This document shows, piece by piece, positions 45,242-54,479 of a DNA stretch of 64,000 bases (position 1 is the first letter of the stretch; every line of letters starts with the position of its first letter). The translations under genes and the position numbers were made by a program. Source of the DNA: Streptomyces sp. ATexAB-D23 (GTDB taxonomy: Bacteria > Actinomycetota > Actinomycetes > Streptomycetales > Streptomycetaceae); NCBI RefSeq assembly GCF_000373645.1, contig NZ_KB892001.1:190441-254440 (forward strand), given 5' to 3'. The notes under the pieces were generated by a model. That model did not search any database. It saw only the letters and a list, made by a program, of their open reading frames with translations, and was not told where the DNA came from.

Positions 45242-46102
45242 ATGGACGCGACCGCACCCGTGGGTGCACTGTTGCTGTGCCGGACCTCGCCGGAAGCCGT
45301 GCGCCCGGTCGCCCGGCTGCTCCGCGAGCCGCTGCTGCTCGCGCCCGCCGGTGACGGGTGGAGCCTCCTCGTACCCGAGGGCGAGCCCTGGCGGGGCGGC
45401 CGGCGGGCGGAGTCCGCCACGGGCGAGGCCGCCGAGCCCGTCGACCGGGTGATGGGCGGCTGGGCCACCGCGCTCGCGGTCGGCTCGACCTGGCCGGTGC
45501 TCGCGCTGTGGTGGGACGGTGACCGGGCCGGCTACACCCTCGCCGCCGGATTCCGCCGCCCCGTGGGCTACGTCTGGCTGGCGGACGGGACCCCGGCCGG
45601 CGAGGACGAGGCGATGCGTACGTTCGCCGAGCGGCTCGGGCTCGACCCCGTACCGGACGTGCAGGCGCTCGAAGCGCTGACCCGGCCCGACCCGGACGCC
45701 GACGCCCGGGTCCGGCTGCGTGGACTGCTCGCCGTGCTCACCCGCACCGGCCTCGCGCTCCCGGCCGGTCTCGAACCGGGGGAGCCCGGCGCGCGGCCGG
45801 ACCCGGGGAGCGAGGGATGGCCGGACGCCGAGCGCATCGAGTGGACCGGCTGGCGCGACGCGGTCCACGTCGACCTCGACGCGGCGGAGCACAGCCGCCT
45901 GGGGCCCTGGATGCGGGGCCCCAGGGCCCGCGCCCTGGCCGGTGCCCAGCTGGCCGCCGGTCTCCCGCTCGCCCTCTGGGGAGCGGCCCGGCGCAGCGGC
46001 GGCTGGGCCTTCGCCGGGGTGCTGCTGATGGCGCACGGGGCGCTGGGCCTCGCGTACGACCGCCGCCGGACAGGCCCTGGCGGCCCGGACGCGACAGGCT
46101 GA
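45242..46102 (+). CDS. Uncharacterised actinobacterial protein
   Basis: A 286-residue protein starting MDATAPVGALLLCRTSPEAVRPVARLL. It has alternating strand-like and helix-like stretches (GWSLLVPEGEPW, WPVLALWWDGDRAGYTLAAGF) and ends with a hydrophobic helix (SGGWAFAGVLLMAHGALGLAYDRRRTG), maybe a tail anchor. No family is recognised. It diverges from the DUF4097 gene across 180 bp that holds the ATATCGCG sites. Confidence 0.8.
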   Translation: MDATAPVGALLLCRTSPEAVRPVARLLREPLLLAPAGDGWSLLVPEGEPWRGGRRAESATGEAAEPVDRVMGGWATALAVGSTWPVLALWWDGDRAGYTLAAGFRRPVGYVWLADGTPAGEDEAMRTFAERLGLDPVPDVQALEALTRPDPDADARVRLRGLLAVLTRTGLALPAGLEPGEPGARPDPGSEGWPDAERIEWTGWRDAVHVDLDAAEHSRLGPWMRGPRARALAGAQLAAGLPLALWGAARRSGGWAFAGVLLMAHGALGLAYDRRRTGPGGPDATG

Positions 46103-46111
46103 CGGGGCCGG

Positions 46112-46297
46112 TTACTCGTCCTCGTCGTCCTCGTCGTCCAGACGGGCCAGCCAGGTCGCGAGGCGCTCGACCGGCACCTCGAAGTCGGGATTCAGGTCGA
46201 CGAACGTACGCAGCTGCTCGGCGAGCCACTCGAAAGTGACCTCTTCCTCGCCTCGCCGCTTCTCCAGCTCCTCGATACCGCGGTCGGTGAAGTACAT
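46112..46297 (-). CDS. DUF6104 family small protein
   Basis: A 61-residue protein: MYFTDRGIEELEKRRGEEEV then TFEWLAEQLRTFVDLNPDFEVPVERLATWLARLDD and an acidic tail. It matches the short DUF6104 proteins conserved in Streptomyces. It is probably all-helical and its function is unknown. It converges on the previous gene with a 9-bp gap. Confidence 0.9.
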   Translation of the reverse strand: MYFTDRGIEELEKRRGEEEVTFEWLAEQLRTFVDLNPDFEVPVERLATWLARLDDEDDEDE

Positions 46298-46408
46298 GGC
46301 ACGAAGTTTAGAGGCCCCCGGACACCTTCCGCCGCGTCCTCGTCGATGTACCCCGCATCGGCCGACTACGGCCGTTAATCTGCGGGTAGTTGGCGAACGG
46401 GGGGTGTC

Positions 46409-46978
46409 ATGGGTGACAGTGGGTCCCGTATTACGCGCATTGAGCTTCCGGACGGCACGCCGGTCTGGGCCAGGATCTCCGGTGCCGAGGAGCTGGCCGG
46501 TCCGGCTCCCGGGGGCGGTCCGACATACACGGACACCGGGTTCGGGGACCTCGCGGACCAGGTGCAGGCGCGGGTCGAGAGCCTGCACTCGGTGGTGACG
46601 GGGGTGGCGCGCTCGCTCGCCGTGCCGCTGCGCGCGGTGCGGCCGGACGAGGTGAGCGTCGAGTTCGGCATCGAGCTCACCGCCAAGGCCGGCAAGATCG
46701 TCGGACTGCTCGCGGACGGCGAGGCCAAGGGCGCGATCACGGTCACGCTCACCTGGAGCGGCGGTGGACCACCGGTCGACCCGCCCCCGCCCGCCCCGGT
46801 GCCCGCGCAGACCTCCGCGCCGCCCGGGAGCCCGGCCCCGGCGCCGCCCCTTCCGCCCGCGCCCCCCGCACCACCGCCGCACGCGGGCGCACACCCCGGT
46901 TTCCCGCCCGCCGGGGCATCCCCCGGCGCACCGGCACAACCCGGCGGTGCGGACGACACCGACGGCGGCGGGGCATGA
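46409..46978 (+). CDS. Trypco1 (CU044_2847 family) protein
   Basis: A 189-residue protein. Residues 1-118 form the Trypsin-co-occurring domain 1 (TDTGFGDLADQVQARVESLHSVVTGVARSL...RPDEVSVEFGIELTAKAGKIVGLLADGEAKGAITVTLTW). A proline-rich tail follows. The family takes its name from adjacency to trypsin-like proteases in vWA-MoxR conflict systems, as here. Its stop overlaps the protease start by 4 nt. It may act as an inhibitor, adaptor or substrate of the protease. Confidence 0.88.
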   Translation: MGDSGSRITRIELPDGTPVWARISGAEELAGPAPGGGPTYTDTGFGDLADQVQARVESLHSVVTGVARSLAVPLRAVRPDEVSVEFGIELTAKAGKIVGLLADGEAKGAITVTLTWSGGGPPVDPPPPAPVPAQTSAPPGSPAPAPPLPPAPPAPPPHAGAHPGFPPAGASPGAPAQPGGADDTDGGGA

Positions 46979-49041
46979 CCTTCGATGGCCAGGGGGGCGC
47001 AGAGGGGGTGCTGGGACCCGCTCAGGCTGCCCTCATGGACCTCGTGCAGGACGCCACCGTACGCATCCATCGCCCGCCGTCCGGGTATGCCCAGGACGGG
47101 CCGGAAGGGGACTTCCTGGGCAGCGGCTTCTTCGTCGCCCCCAGCTGGGTCCTCACCTGCGCACACGTGGCGATGCGGGGGGAGGGGGGCATGGTGGGCG
47201 TGTGGTTCAAGGAGGACCGCTACCGCGCGGAACTGACCGAGGTGCCGGGCAAGGTCGTCGCCGCGATGCCCGGCGCCCGGCCGCCCGGGGGCGGCGGCTG
47301 GCCGGCCCCCGACCTCGCGCTCATCCAGCTCCAGCGCCCCGTCGAGCACACCTGCGTGTACGTCACCGAGCGGTCCGAGGCGATGCTCCGCAGCCGGGAG
47401 GTGCGCTGCGTGGGCTGGGCGCCCGGACAGGGCGGCGGACTCCAGAACCGCAGCGGCGTCTGCGCGGTGAAGGGCTCCTACGGGGGGTCCGGCGACGCCG
47501 AGCAGGTCGTCAGGCTCGACGGGGACTGGGTGGAGCTGGGCATGTCCGGCGGCCCGCTGGTCGACCTCGTCCGGGGCGAGGTGGTCGGCGTGATCAAGTC
47601 ACGGCTCGACGGCCACCAGGGCGGCACCGCCGTGGGCATCGAGCGGCTGCGCACCCTTGAGGTGCCGGCGACCCCCGTCGAGACCGAGACCGACGACATA
47701 TACCAGGCCGTCTTCCACGCCCACGACCGCTACCACGCCGACCAGCACACCAGTTCGGCCGGGACCGAGCGGACCTGGACCGACGCGCAGAGCGAACTGC
47801 CCGTCCCGCCCGGCGGCATCCTCGGCCCCAAACGCCGGGTGGACCTGCTGGGCCGGCTCGCCGAACTGCCGCCGCCCGCCAGCACCCGCGCCCTGCTGAT
47901 GCTGCTCGACCGCCTGCCCGGGGTGCACTCCCGCGACCACCGCCCGGCCCCGCGCGGCTGGCGCGACGGACTGGGCGCGCTGTACGACGCCCGCGCCCGC
48001 GACAGCGAGGCCCAGTTCGAACTGATCGTGCGCTTCTGCATGGGCGTCCTGGCGGCCGACCGGCCCTGCGGACAGCTCTCCGTGCGCAACGCCAAGGCGC
48101 TGTGGGGCTGGGTGAAGCGGATCGCGGACGTCGAGCTGCCCAGGGACCTGCGCCGGCAGCTCGACGTGGAGTGGGCCGAGATCCGGCTGCGCCTGGAGCA
48201 GAACCGCCAGCCCGCCGATCGCACCCGGGCGAGCGCGCCCGTCCTGTACGGCGACCGCGACTGCGTCGTGCTCCACGTCGACCTCCAGGGCTGGTCCCGC
48301 GACCAGTACGACTGGCGGGTCGCCGTGGACCGCCGGGCATCGGAGGCGGAGCCGGTGGACGAGGACAGCCGCGGCGCCCCGCTCGGCACCGTGCCCGACC
48401 GGCTCGCCGCCGCGCTGACCGAGGCGTTCCGCCGGTGCGACGAACCGGGCAGCCCCGCCATGCTCCAGGTCGTCGTGGCGCCCGCGCTCTTCGGCCTCCC
48501 GGTGGACGACTGGGTGCTGCCCCCGTCCGGGCAGCGCCTCGGAGCCGTACGCCCGGTGGTGCTGCGCAGCCCGTACCAGGGTCGTCCCGAGGAGCGCCCG
48601 GCCCGCTGGAACGCCGGTCTGGCGACCCCGCTGCGGGCCGAAGTCGTCGACTGCGAGGACGAATTGAGGGTACGAGTACCGGAGTCGGCGCGGCTGCGCG
48701 CCCTGGCCCACGAGACCGTGCCCGTCCTGTGCCGCTACGGGAGCCGGCCGGACTCGGACGTCACGGCCGGGGTGGTGCGGCTGCTCGACAGCGGCTTCGG
48801 CGTCGCCCTGTTGCAGCGGCGCACCACGGAGGGCGACACGGTCTGCCGGGAGTTCCACCGGCGCGTGGCCGAGGCCGTGTCGGACACCCGTACCCACGAC
48901 CGGCTGCCGTGGAAGATCCATGAACTGAGGAGAGGCGTGAGCGCCGGGCGCACGGAGATGTACTGGTCCGCCGGCGCCGCCCTCTACTACGACGATCCGC
49001 ACCGTCCGCTGCCGGGCTCCGACTTCCTGGAGGCGCCTTGA
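46975..49041 (+). CDS. Trypsin-like serine protease with VMAP-C-like C-terminal region
   Basis: A 688-residue protein. The N-terminal 235 residues are a trypsin-fold protease with His64 (LTCAHV), Asp113 (APDLALIQL) and Ser191 (GMSGGPL). No signal peptide is seen, so it is intracellular. The middle (about 280-400) is a helical EAD/VMAP-M-like linker, and residues from about 420 (VLYGDRDCVVLHVDLQGWSRDQYDW) to the end match the vWA-MoxR-associated C-terminal domain. In VMAP systems such a protease is the effector and the AAA+ and vWA partners regulate it. A 130-bp gap separates it from the AAA+ gene. Confidence 0.88.
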   Translation: MTFDGQGGAEGVLGPAQAALMDLVQDATVRIHRPPSGYAQDGPEGDFLGSGFFVAPSWVLTCAHVAMRGEGGMVGVWFKEDRYRAELTEVPGKVVAAMPGARPPGGGGWPAPDLALIQLQRPVEHTCVYVTERSEAMLRSREVRCVGWAPGQGGGLQNRSGVCAVKGSYGGSGDAEQVVRLDGDWVELGMSGGPLVDLVRGEVVGVIKSRLDGHQGGTAVGIERLRTLEVPATPVETETDDIYQAVFHAHDRYHADQHTSSAGTERTWTDAQSELPVPPGGILGPKRRVDLLGRLAELPPPASTRALLMLLDRLPGVHSRDHRPAPRGWRDGLGALYDARARDSEAQFELIVRFCMGVLAADRPCGQLSVRNAKALWGWVKRIADVELPRDLRRQLDVEWAEIRLRLEQNRQPADRTRASAPVLYGDRDCVVLHVDLQGWSRDQYDWRVAVDRRASEAEPVDEDSRGAPLGTVPDRLAAALTEAFRRCDEPGSPAMLQVVVAPALFGLPVDDWVLPPSGQRLGAVRPVVLRSPYQGRPEERPARWNAGLATPLRAEVVDCEDELRVRVPESARLRALAHETVPVLCRYGSRPDSDVTAGVVRLLDSGFGVALLQRRTTEGDTVCREFHRRVAEAVSDTRTHDRLPWKIHELRRGVSAGRTEMYWSAGAALYYDDPHRPLPGSDFLEAP

Positions 49042-49171
49042 GTCACCGTGTACCGCATCACCCGCAGAGGCGAACTGACCTTTCTCTTACGGGGGTTGGG
49101 TCGGATCGCTACGGTAAGGCACGTTCGGCGGCGGCCGCCGGTGGCGGACGAGTGACAACGAGGAACACGCT

Positions 49172-50200
49172 ATGAGTGAACGCAGCGAGTGGCTCATCTA
49201 CCGAGGCGTCGGCGAACCGCACGACGAAGTGGCGCAGCTGCCGCCCCCGCCGCCCTGGCGTGACTTCACCGGCGGCCGGGCGGACGGCGAGGCGGGCGGC
49301 ACCGAGTCCGCCGACCGCCGGCTCGGCATCCCCGGACGCGTCGCCGAGGAGCACCGGCCGGGCGCCGAGGAGCTGGAAATGATCAACGCGGCGCTGTATC
49401 TGCGGCGCCCGCTGCTGGTCACGGGGGACCCGGGCGCGGGCAAGAGCACACTGGCCCATTCCGTGGCGCGGGAGCTGGAGCTCGGCAAGGTCCTGCGCTG
49501 GCCCGTCGTCAGCCGCACCACCCTGCTCGACGGCCTCTACCACTACGACGCCATCGCCCGGCTCCAGGACGTGCAGATCGCCTCGCACGCGGCGGCGGCG
49601 GGCGGTGCGGCCGGGGCCGACGCGGCGCAGAGCGTGGGCAGTTACATCCGGCTCGGGCCGCTCGGCACTGCCCTGCTCCCCTCGGACCGGCCGCGCGTGC
49701 TGCTCATCGACGAGCTGGACAAGAGCGACATCGATCTGCCGAACGACCTGCTGAACGTGTTGGAGGAGGGCGAGTTCGCCATCCCCGAACTGGAGCGGAT
49801 CGTCGACCGGCTGCCCGACGGCGAGGCGGACGTGCTGGACCACGACGGCAACAAGGTGCGGATCAAGGGCGGCCGGGTGCAGTGCAGGTCCTTCCCCTTC
49901 GTCGTGCTCACGAGCAACGGCGAGCGGGACTTCCCGGCCCCGCTGATGCGCCGCTGCATCCACCTGGAGCTGGGGCGCCCCGACCACAAACGGCTGGCCT
50001 CCTTCGTGAAGGCCCACCTGGGCGAGGAGGCGGCCCGCTCCAGCGACGACCTCATCGCCCACTTCCTGGAGCGTTCCCGTACCGAACTCCTGGCCACGGA
50101 CCAGCTGTTGAACGCGATATACCTCACGCACGCCGCGTCACCGGCCGGCCGCGACCGGCTGGCCGACCTGCTCATCCAGCGACTCGACCGGCCGAGGTGA
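49172..50200 (+). CDS. MoxR-family AAA+ ATPase
   Basis: A 342-residue AAA+ ATPase. Walker A GDPGAGKS (85-92), Walker B VLLIDELDK (176-184), sensor 1 VVLTSNGERDFP, and the arginine-finger region APLMRRCIHLEL. MoxR proteins act as chaperones working with vWA proteins; the vWA partner begins 7 nt downstream. ATG 49172 with GAGGA seven bases upstream. Confidence 0.92.
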   Translation: MSERSEWLIYRGVGEPHDEVAQLPPPPPWRDFTGGRADGEAGGTESADRRLGIPGRVAEEHRPGAEELEMINAALYLRRPLLVTGDPGAGKSTLAHSVARELELGKVLRWPVVSRTTLLDGLYHYDAIARLQDVQIASHAAAAGGAAGADAAQSVGSYIRLGPLGTALLPSDRPRVLLIDELDKSDIDLPNDLLNVLEEGEFAIPELERIVDRLPDGEADVLDHDGNKVRIKGGRVQCRSFPFVVLTSNGERDFPAPLMRRCIHLELGRPDHKRLASFVKAHLGEEAARSSDDLIAHFLERSRTELLATDQLLNAIYLTHAASPAGRDRLADLLIQRLDRPR

Positions 50201-50207
50201 GGTACTG

Positions 50208-53200
50208 ATGCCCGGGTCGGACGAGGACGGGACGCGGGGGGATCGGGGGGCTGGCGGGGCGGCTGGGGCTGCTGGGATTGGTGGGGCTGCTGGGGTTGGT
50301 GGGGCGGCTGAGGTGTCCGGTGCTGCTGAGGTGCATGGGGCGGCTGGCGTGCGTGGTGTGCCTGAGGCGGCTGGGACGCCCGGTGCGGCTGGGGCGCCTG
50401 GTGCACCCGAGGCGCCCGGCGCACCCGAGGCGCCCGGCGCACCCGGTGTCTCGGAGCCGTACGAGGACGGGCTGCTGCCCGAACTCGTCGCCCGGCTGCG
50501 CGCGGCCGGGCTCGAACCCGACGTCGAGCAGCTCTGCGACGCGCTCTGGCTGGCCCAGTGGACCCGCGGCCCCGGCGCGCCCGACGCCGGCGACGGCGGG
50601 GCCGGCGCGCTGCTCTCGGGCGCCCGGTCCTCCGGCGGGGCCGCCGCCCGGGGCCGTGTCGGCACGCTCACCGCACCGGACGTACGCACTTCGGAAGCCG
50701 CCCGGGACGACCGCCGGGGCGCGGAGCGGGAGCCGGGGGACGGCGAGCGGATCTCCCTGCACCCCGTCCCCGGGCGTGCCCGGACCGGCGACGCCACGGA
50801 CACGGAGGACCGGGACGCGCCCCGGACCGGCGGCGCGCGCTCCGGCGCGCACGCCCGCGCCACCGTGCTGCCCCTCGGCGTACCGGCCGCCCCCGTCCTG
50901 CCCGCCCCCCTCGAACTCTCCCGCGCGCTGCGCCCGTTGCAGCGCTACCACCCGGTCTCCGCCCCGCTGCGCCGTGTCCTGGACGAGACCGCGACCGCGG
51001 AACGCAGTGCCCGCGCGGGCGGCGTGATCATGCCGGTCTTCCGGGGGGTCCGGCGGGGAGACGCCATCGTCCAGTGCGTGATGGACGCCTCGTCCTCGAT
51101 GCTGGTCTGGGACCGGCTCTTCGGGGAACTCCAGCAGATCTTCGCGCAGTTGGGGGCGTTCAGGGACGTACAGGTGCGCTATCTGCACCAGGGCCCGGAC
51201 GGCGGATGCGCGGTCAGCCGCAGCCCCGACCCGGCCGCGGCCCCACTTCACTCGGCGGACCGGCTCAGCGACCCGACCGGGCGCCGCGTCACGGTCGTGG
51301 TCAGCGACTGCGCGGGCCCCCTCTGGCGCAGCGGCCACGCCCACCGGCTGCTGCACCAGCTCGCCCGCCTGGCCCCCGTGGCCGTACTGCAGCCGCTGCC
51401 GCAGCGCATGTGGAACCGGACGAGGCTGCCCGTCACCTTCGGCTCGCTGACCCGGGGCGAGGGCCCGGGTGGCGCGGCCCTGCTGAAGGTCACGGGCGAC
51501 GCCGGAACGGGCCCCGACATCCACCCGGGGGCCCTGGCCGTGCCGGTCCTGCCCCCGGTGCCGGACGCGCTCGCGGCCTGGGCGAAGCTGCTCTCCGGTA
51601 CCGGCGCCGCGTCCGTCCCCGGTGCGGTCGGCTGGGTCAGGGCCGACCAGCCCGAAGCGGCCGCCCGCCGCAGGGGCGGCACGCTGTCCTCGCTCCAACT
51701 GGTCAGCCGGTTCCGTTCGACGGCCTCCCCGGTCGCCGGCCAGCTCGCCGTCTACCTCGCGGCGGCCCCCCTCTACCTGCCGGTCATGCAGCTGGTGCAG
51801 CGCACGATGCTGCCCCACTCGGGCCCCGCCGAGCTGGCCGAGGTGCTGCTGAGCGGCCTCCTCAGAAGGGTCGACGGCGGCACCGGGCGCGGACAGTGGT
51901 ACGCGTTCGAACCCGACGTGCAGGAGGCGCTGCTCGGGCCGCTCGGCCGGGACGAGGCTCTACTCGTACTCAAGCACTGTTCGCAATACATAGAGCAGCG
52001 GTTCGGCAAGGGCGGGCCCAACTTCCCGGCCCTGGCCTACGCCCAGCTCGGCGACGGCACGGTACGCGACGCCGGACACGGCCCCGGGCCGGGTACCGGC
52101 CGGCCGCGCGGGGCCGAGGACGTACAGCCCAACGACGGGCACACGGACACGGACGGGGACGGGGAAGACGCCGACGAGAGTGAGGAGAACGAGGGGGCCG
52201 AGGGGAACGAGAGGCGCGGCGGTCCGCGCGTCCCCCACGCCTTTGCCGAGGTCGCAGCCCGCGTACTGGAGCGATTCATGCCTGTGCCCCCCAGATTCGT
52301 GACCCGGGAGCCGAAGACCCCCGGGACCCCTTCGCCCCCCGCGGGCGGCCTCGCCGTGCGGCGCGCGCGTGAACTCGTGCGGCACTTCGAGGCCGACAAG
52401 ATGGTGCAGCGCCTGATCGACGCCGTACAGCTGCTCAGAGGCGCCGCCGAGAACAGCCGGACGCCGGCCGCCGATCCCGAGCTCTGGTCGGAGTACGCGC
52501 GCTGCGTGCTGCGGCTGTGGGAGGTGCAGGGCGGCGCCGACCTCCTCGAAGAGGCCGAACGCGCCGCCGAGCGGGCCGCCCGCCCCGGTGCCGTACGGGA
52601 GCGGGCGGTGCTCGCCAAGGTGCTGCACGCGGCGGCGGACGACCGGCGCAGGCGCGGTGACCGCCGGGGCGCCCTGGAACTCCTGCGGCGCGCCGACCGC
52701 GAGTACACCGCGGCCTGCGCGGCCCCCGGCCTTGAGCCCGGCGAGGCGCTGCGGCTCACCCTGGAGCGGGTGCGGGCCCTGGAGGCGCAGTGGCGGCTCG
52801 ACGGCGACACCGCCCTGCTCCAGAGCGCCTGCGGCATGCTGGAGGCCTTCGCCGACGCCTGGCCCGACCAGGAGAACCGGCCCGCCGTCCTGCCGCTCCA
52901 GCACGGCCGGACCCTGCTGAAGCTGGCCCGCGCCACCCAGGACGAGGAACAGTCCCGGGAGTACGCCCGCCAGTCGGCCCGTTCCCTGCGCACCGCCTTC
53001 GCACAGGGCGGCCGGCAGACCCTGGGCACCGAGACGCGCATCGTCCTGGACCTGGTCGACGCACTGCTCGCCTCGGGCGCCGAGCCCGAGGAGGCCGCCA
53101 CCCTCACCGCCCACGCGCTGGAGACCGTACGCGACCAGCGCCGGCGCGCCCAGCTCCAGACCAGGGCGGGCAGGGTCCGGGTCGCCCGCTACGAGCACAC

Positions 53201-53888
53201 CGGCGACCCCGCCGAACTCGTCAACGCCACCGAGTGGTTCGCCCGCGCGGCCCGCGGCATCCCGCGCGACTCCCGCGCCTACACCGACCTCCTCGCCGAG
53301 TGGGGCGCCACCCTGCTGCGCCGCGCCGAACTCCCGGACGGCACGCGGCACATCGGGGCCGCGGTACGGGTGCTGCGGGACTGCCGCTCCGAGATGCCGG
53401 CCGGGGGAGCGCACCAGTCGGAGCGCCTGCTGATGCTCGGCCGCGCTCTGATGCTGAGGCACCGCGCCACCGCGGACCGGGTCGACCTGCGCGAGGCGGA
53501 GTACCTCTTCAAGCTCGCCGCCGAGGAGGCCACGGCCCCGCTCACCGCCGCGCACTGCTGGCTGGAGCTGGGCCGGGCCCTCCTCCAGGCCGCCGGAGTC
53601 CTCGGCCGCCCGGCCCGGCGCGACGAGGCGGCGGAGGCCTTCAGATCGGCCGCCGAGTCCGCGGCCGAGGCACAAACGGAGCCGGACAGTCCACAACATC
53701 TGCGGGAAGCGGTGGAGTTGGCTGCTACAGCCAACCACTGGCGGGGTATGACGTATGAGAGAGCGGGCCGCCCCCGGGCCGCGCGGGACGCGTACCGGGC
53801 GGCCCGGCAGGAGTGGCGCAAACTGCCCGACGGCGGCGGCGCGGCGGGTGAGTCCACCACCGGGCGGCTCGCCGAACTGGAGCGCTGA
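50208..53888 (+). CDS. Large vWA-domain/TPR protein (SAV_2336 N-terminal-related)
   Basis: A 1226-residue protein. Residues 10-85 are low-complexity Gly-Ala-Pro. Then a conserved segment DGLLPELVARLRAAGLEPDVEQLCDALWLAQW (SAV_2336 type) is followed by a vWA domain with the MIDAS motif DASSS (Asp293, Ser295, Ser297) and VVVSDCAG. A linker (DGHTDTDGDGEDADESEENE) leads to a C-terminal helical TPR-like array (about 730-1200). It should be the vWA partner of the MoxR ATPase and the platform of the complex. Confidence 0.85.
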   Translation: MPGSDEDGTRGDRGAGGAAGAAGIGGAAGVGGAAEVSGAAEVHGAAGVRGVPEAAGTPGAAGAPGAPEAPGAPEAPGAPGVSEPYEDGLLPELVARLRAAGLEPDVEQLCDALWLAQWTRGPGAPDAGDGGAGALLSGARSSGGAAARGRVGTLTAPDVRTSEAARDDRRGAEREPGDGERISLHPVPGRARTGDATDTEDRDAPRTGGARSGAHARATVLPLGVPAAPVLPAPLELSRALRPLQRYHPVSAPLRRVLDETATAERSARAGGVIMPVFRGVRRGDAIVQCVMDASSSMLVWDRLFGELQQIFAQLGAFRDVQVRYLHQGPDGGCAVSRSPDPAAAPLHSADRLSDPTGRRVTVVVSDCAGPLWRSGHAHRLLHQLARLAPVAVLQPLPQRMWNRTRLPVTFGSLTRGEGPGGAALLKVTGDAGTGPDIHPGALAVPVLPPVPDALAAWAKLLSGTGAASVPGAVGWVRADQPEAAARRRGGTLSSLQLVSRFRSTASPVAGQLAVYLAAAPLYLPVMQLVQRTMLPHSGPAELAEVLLSGLLRRVDGGTGRGQWYAFEPDVQEALLGPLGRDEALLVLKHCSQYIEQRFGKGGPNFPALAYAQLGDGTVRDAGHGPGPGTGRPRGAEDVQPNDGHTDTDGDGEDADESEENEGAEGNERRGGPRVPHAFAEVAARVLERFMPVPPRFVTREPKTPGTPSPPAGGLAVRRARELVRHFEADKMVQRLIDAVQLLRGAAENSRTPAADPELWSEYARCVLRLWEVQGGADLLEEAERAAERAARPGAVRERAVLAKVLHAAADDRRRRGDRRGALELLRRADREYTAACAAPGLEPGEALRLTLERVRALEAQWRLDGDTALLQSACGMLEAFADAWPDQENRPAVLPLQHGRTLLKLARATQDEEQSREYARQSARSLRTAFAQGGRQTLGTETRIVLDLVDALLASGAEPEEAATLTAHALETVRDQRRRAQLQTRAGRVRVARYEHTGDPAELVNATEWFARAARGIPRDSRAYTDLLAEWGATLLRRAELPDGTRHIGAAVRVLRDCRSEMPAGGAHQSERLLMLGRALMLRHRATADRVDLREAEYLFKLAAEEATAPLTAAHCWLELGRALLQAAGVLGRPARRDEAAEAFRSAAESAAEAQTEPDSPQHLREAVELAATANHWRGMTYERAGRPRAARDAYRAARQEWRKLPDGGGAAGESTTGRLAELER
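50231..50450 (+). repeat. Low-complexity Gly-Ala-Pro coding repeat
   Basis: Imperfect G+C-rich repeats of 9-15 bp encode GAAGAAGIGGAAGVGGAAEV and then GAPEAPGAPEAPGAPG at the start of the vWA/TPR protein. Confidence 0.8.
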
Positions 53889-54050
53889 GTGCTCAACGAC
53901 GAGCACGGCGACGGCCCCGCGGCCGCCGCCCGCGCGAAGGTCCGGGCAGCGGAGACAGGCAGATCAGACCCAGGACACGGGACCGGCGGCGCGCGCTCGA
54001 CGACGAGCGGTGGGCCGGCCGGCCCGGCAGTGCGGTACGGGGAGGCGTGA
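53889..54050 (+). CDS. Possible 53-residue small protein between the vWA gene and the peptide precursor
   Basis: GTG 53889 begins immediately after the stop of the vWA gene, and TGA 54048-54050 overlaps the next ATG by one base (TGATG). The peptide is Gly/Ala/charged (MLNDEHGDGPAAAARAKVRA...), without a family match. It may be a real linker gene that couples translation, or merely an open spacer. Confidence 0.3.
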   Translation: MLNDEHGDGPAAAARAKVRAAETGRSDPGHGTGGARSTTSGGPAGPAVRYGEA

Positions 54051-54241
54051 TGAGCAGCGAGTCGGCACGGAACGACGCAACGGCCACGACGGGCACGGGG
54101 GAACTGCCCGACCTGCTGGGCCTGGACCTGGCGACCCTGCGGACCCTGGACCACCCGGTGCTGACCGAGGTGGTGGCGGATCTGCGGGGGCGGGTGGAGC
54201 AGCCGAGGGAAATGCTCTGGGGGTTCACCAACGCCTTCTGA
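54050..54241 (+). CDS. fxsA: FxSxx-COOH-type ribosomal peptide precursor
   Basis: A 63-residue precursor. The central leader is amphipathic (ELPDLLGLDLATLRTLDHPV LTEVVADLRGRV), and the peptide ends in LWGFTNAF. In the FxSxx family the last five residues read F-x-S-x-x; here they are F-T-N-A-F. Asn in place of Ser is acceptable for three-residue cyclophane formation, in which Phe is joined to the side chain of the third residue. The radical SAM maturase gene lies 239 bp downstream on the same strand. The C-terminal free carboxylate and short core are hallmarks. Confidence 0.85.
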   Translation: MSSESARNDATATTGTGELPDLLGLDLATLRTLDHPVLTEVVADLRGRVEQPREMLWGFTNAF

Positions 54242-54479
54242 GGAGGACGTCCACCGGCACGGTCCGCACAGGAGGGTCCACCGACGGCTGTCCCGGGCGG
54301 ATGGCCGCGGTCCGGTGGCGCCGTCCCGCGTCCCGGGCACCGCACGGTTTCGGCCCTGGGTGTGCCCGATCAAGACATCGTGGCCCACGACGGGGCTGCG
54401 CATGCCGTACGCCGGGGACACTCCCTCCGGGCCGGTATCGGGGGCCACCCCGGCCGGCGTACAGCACGGGGGTGCTTGA

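Noticed and set aside
51960..53906. 648-codon minus-strand frame over the TPR part of the vWA protein
   Set aside because: A complement-strand shadow with no recognisable domain; the plus strand has the TPR pattern and normal codon bias.
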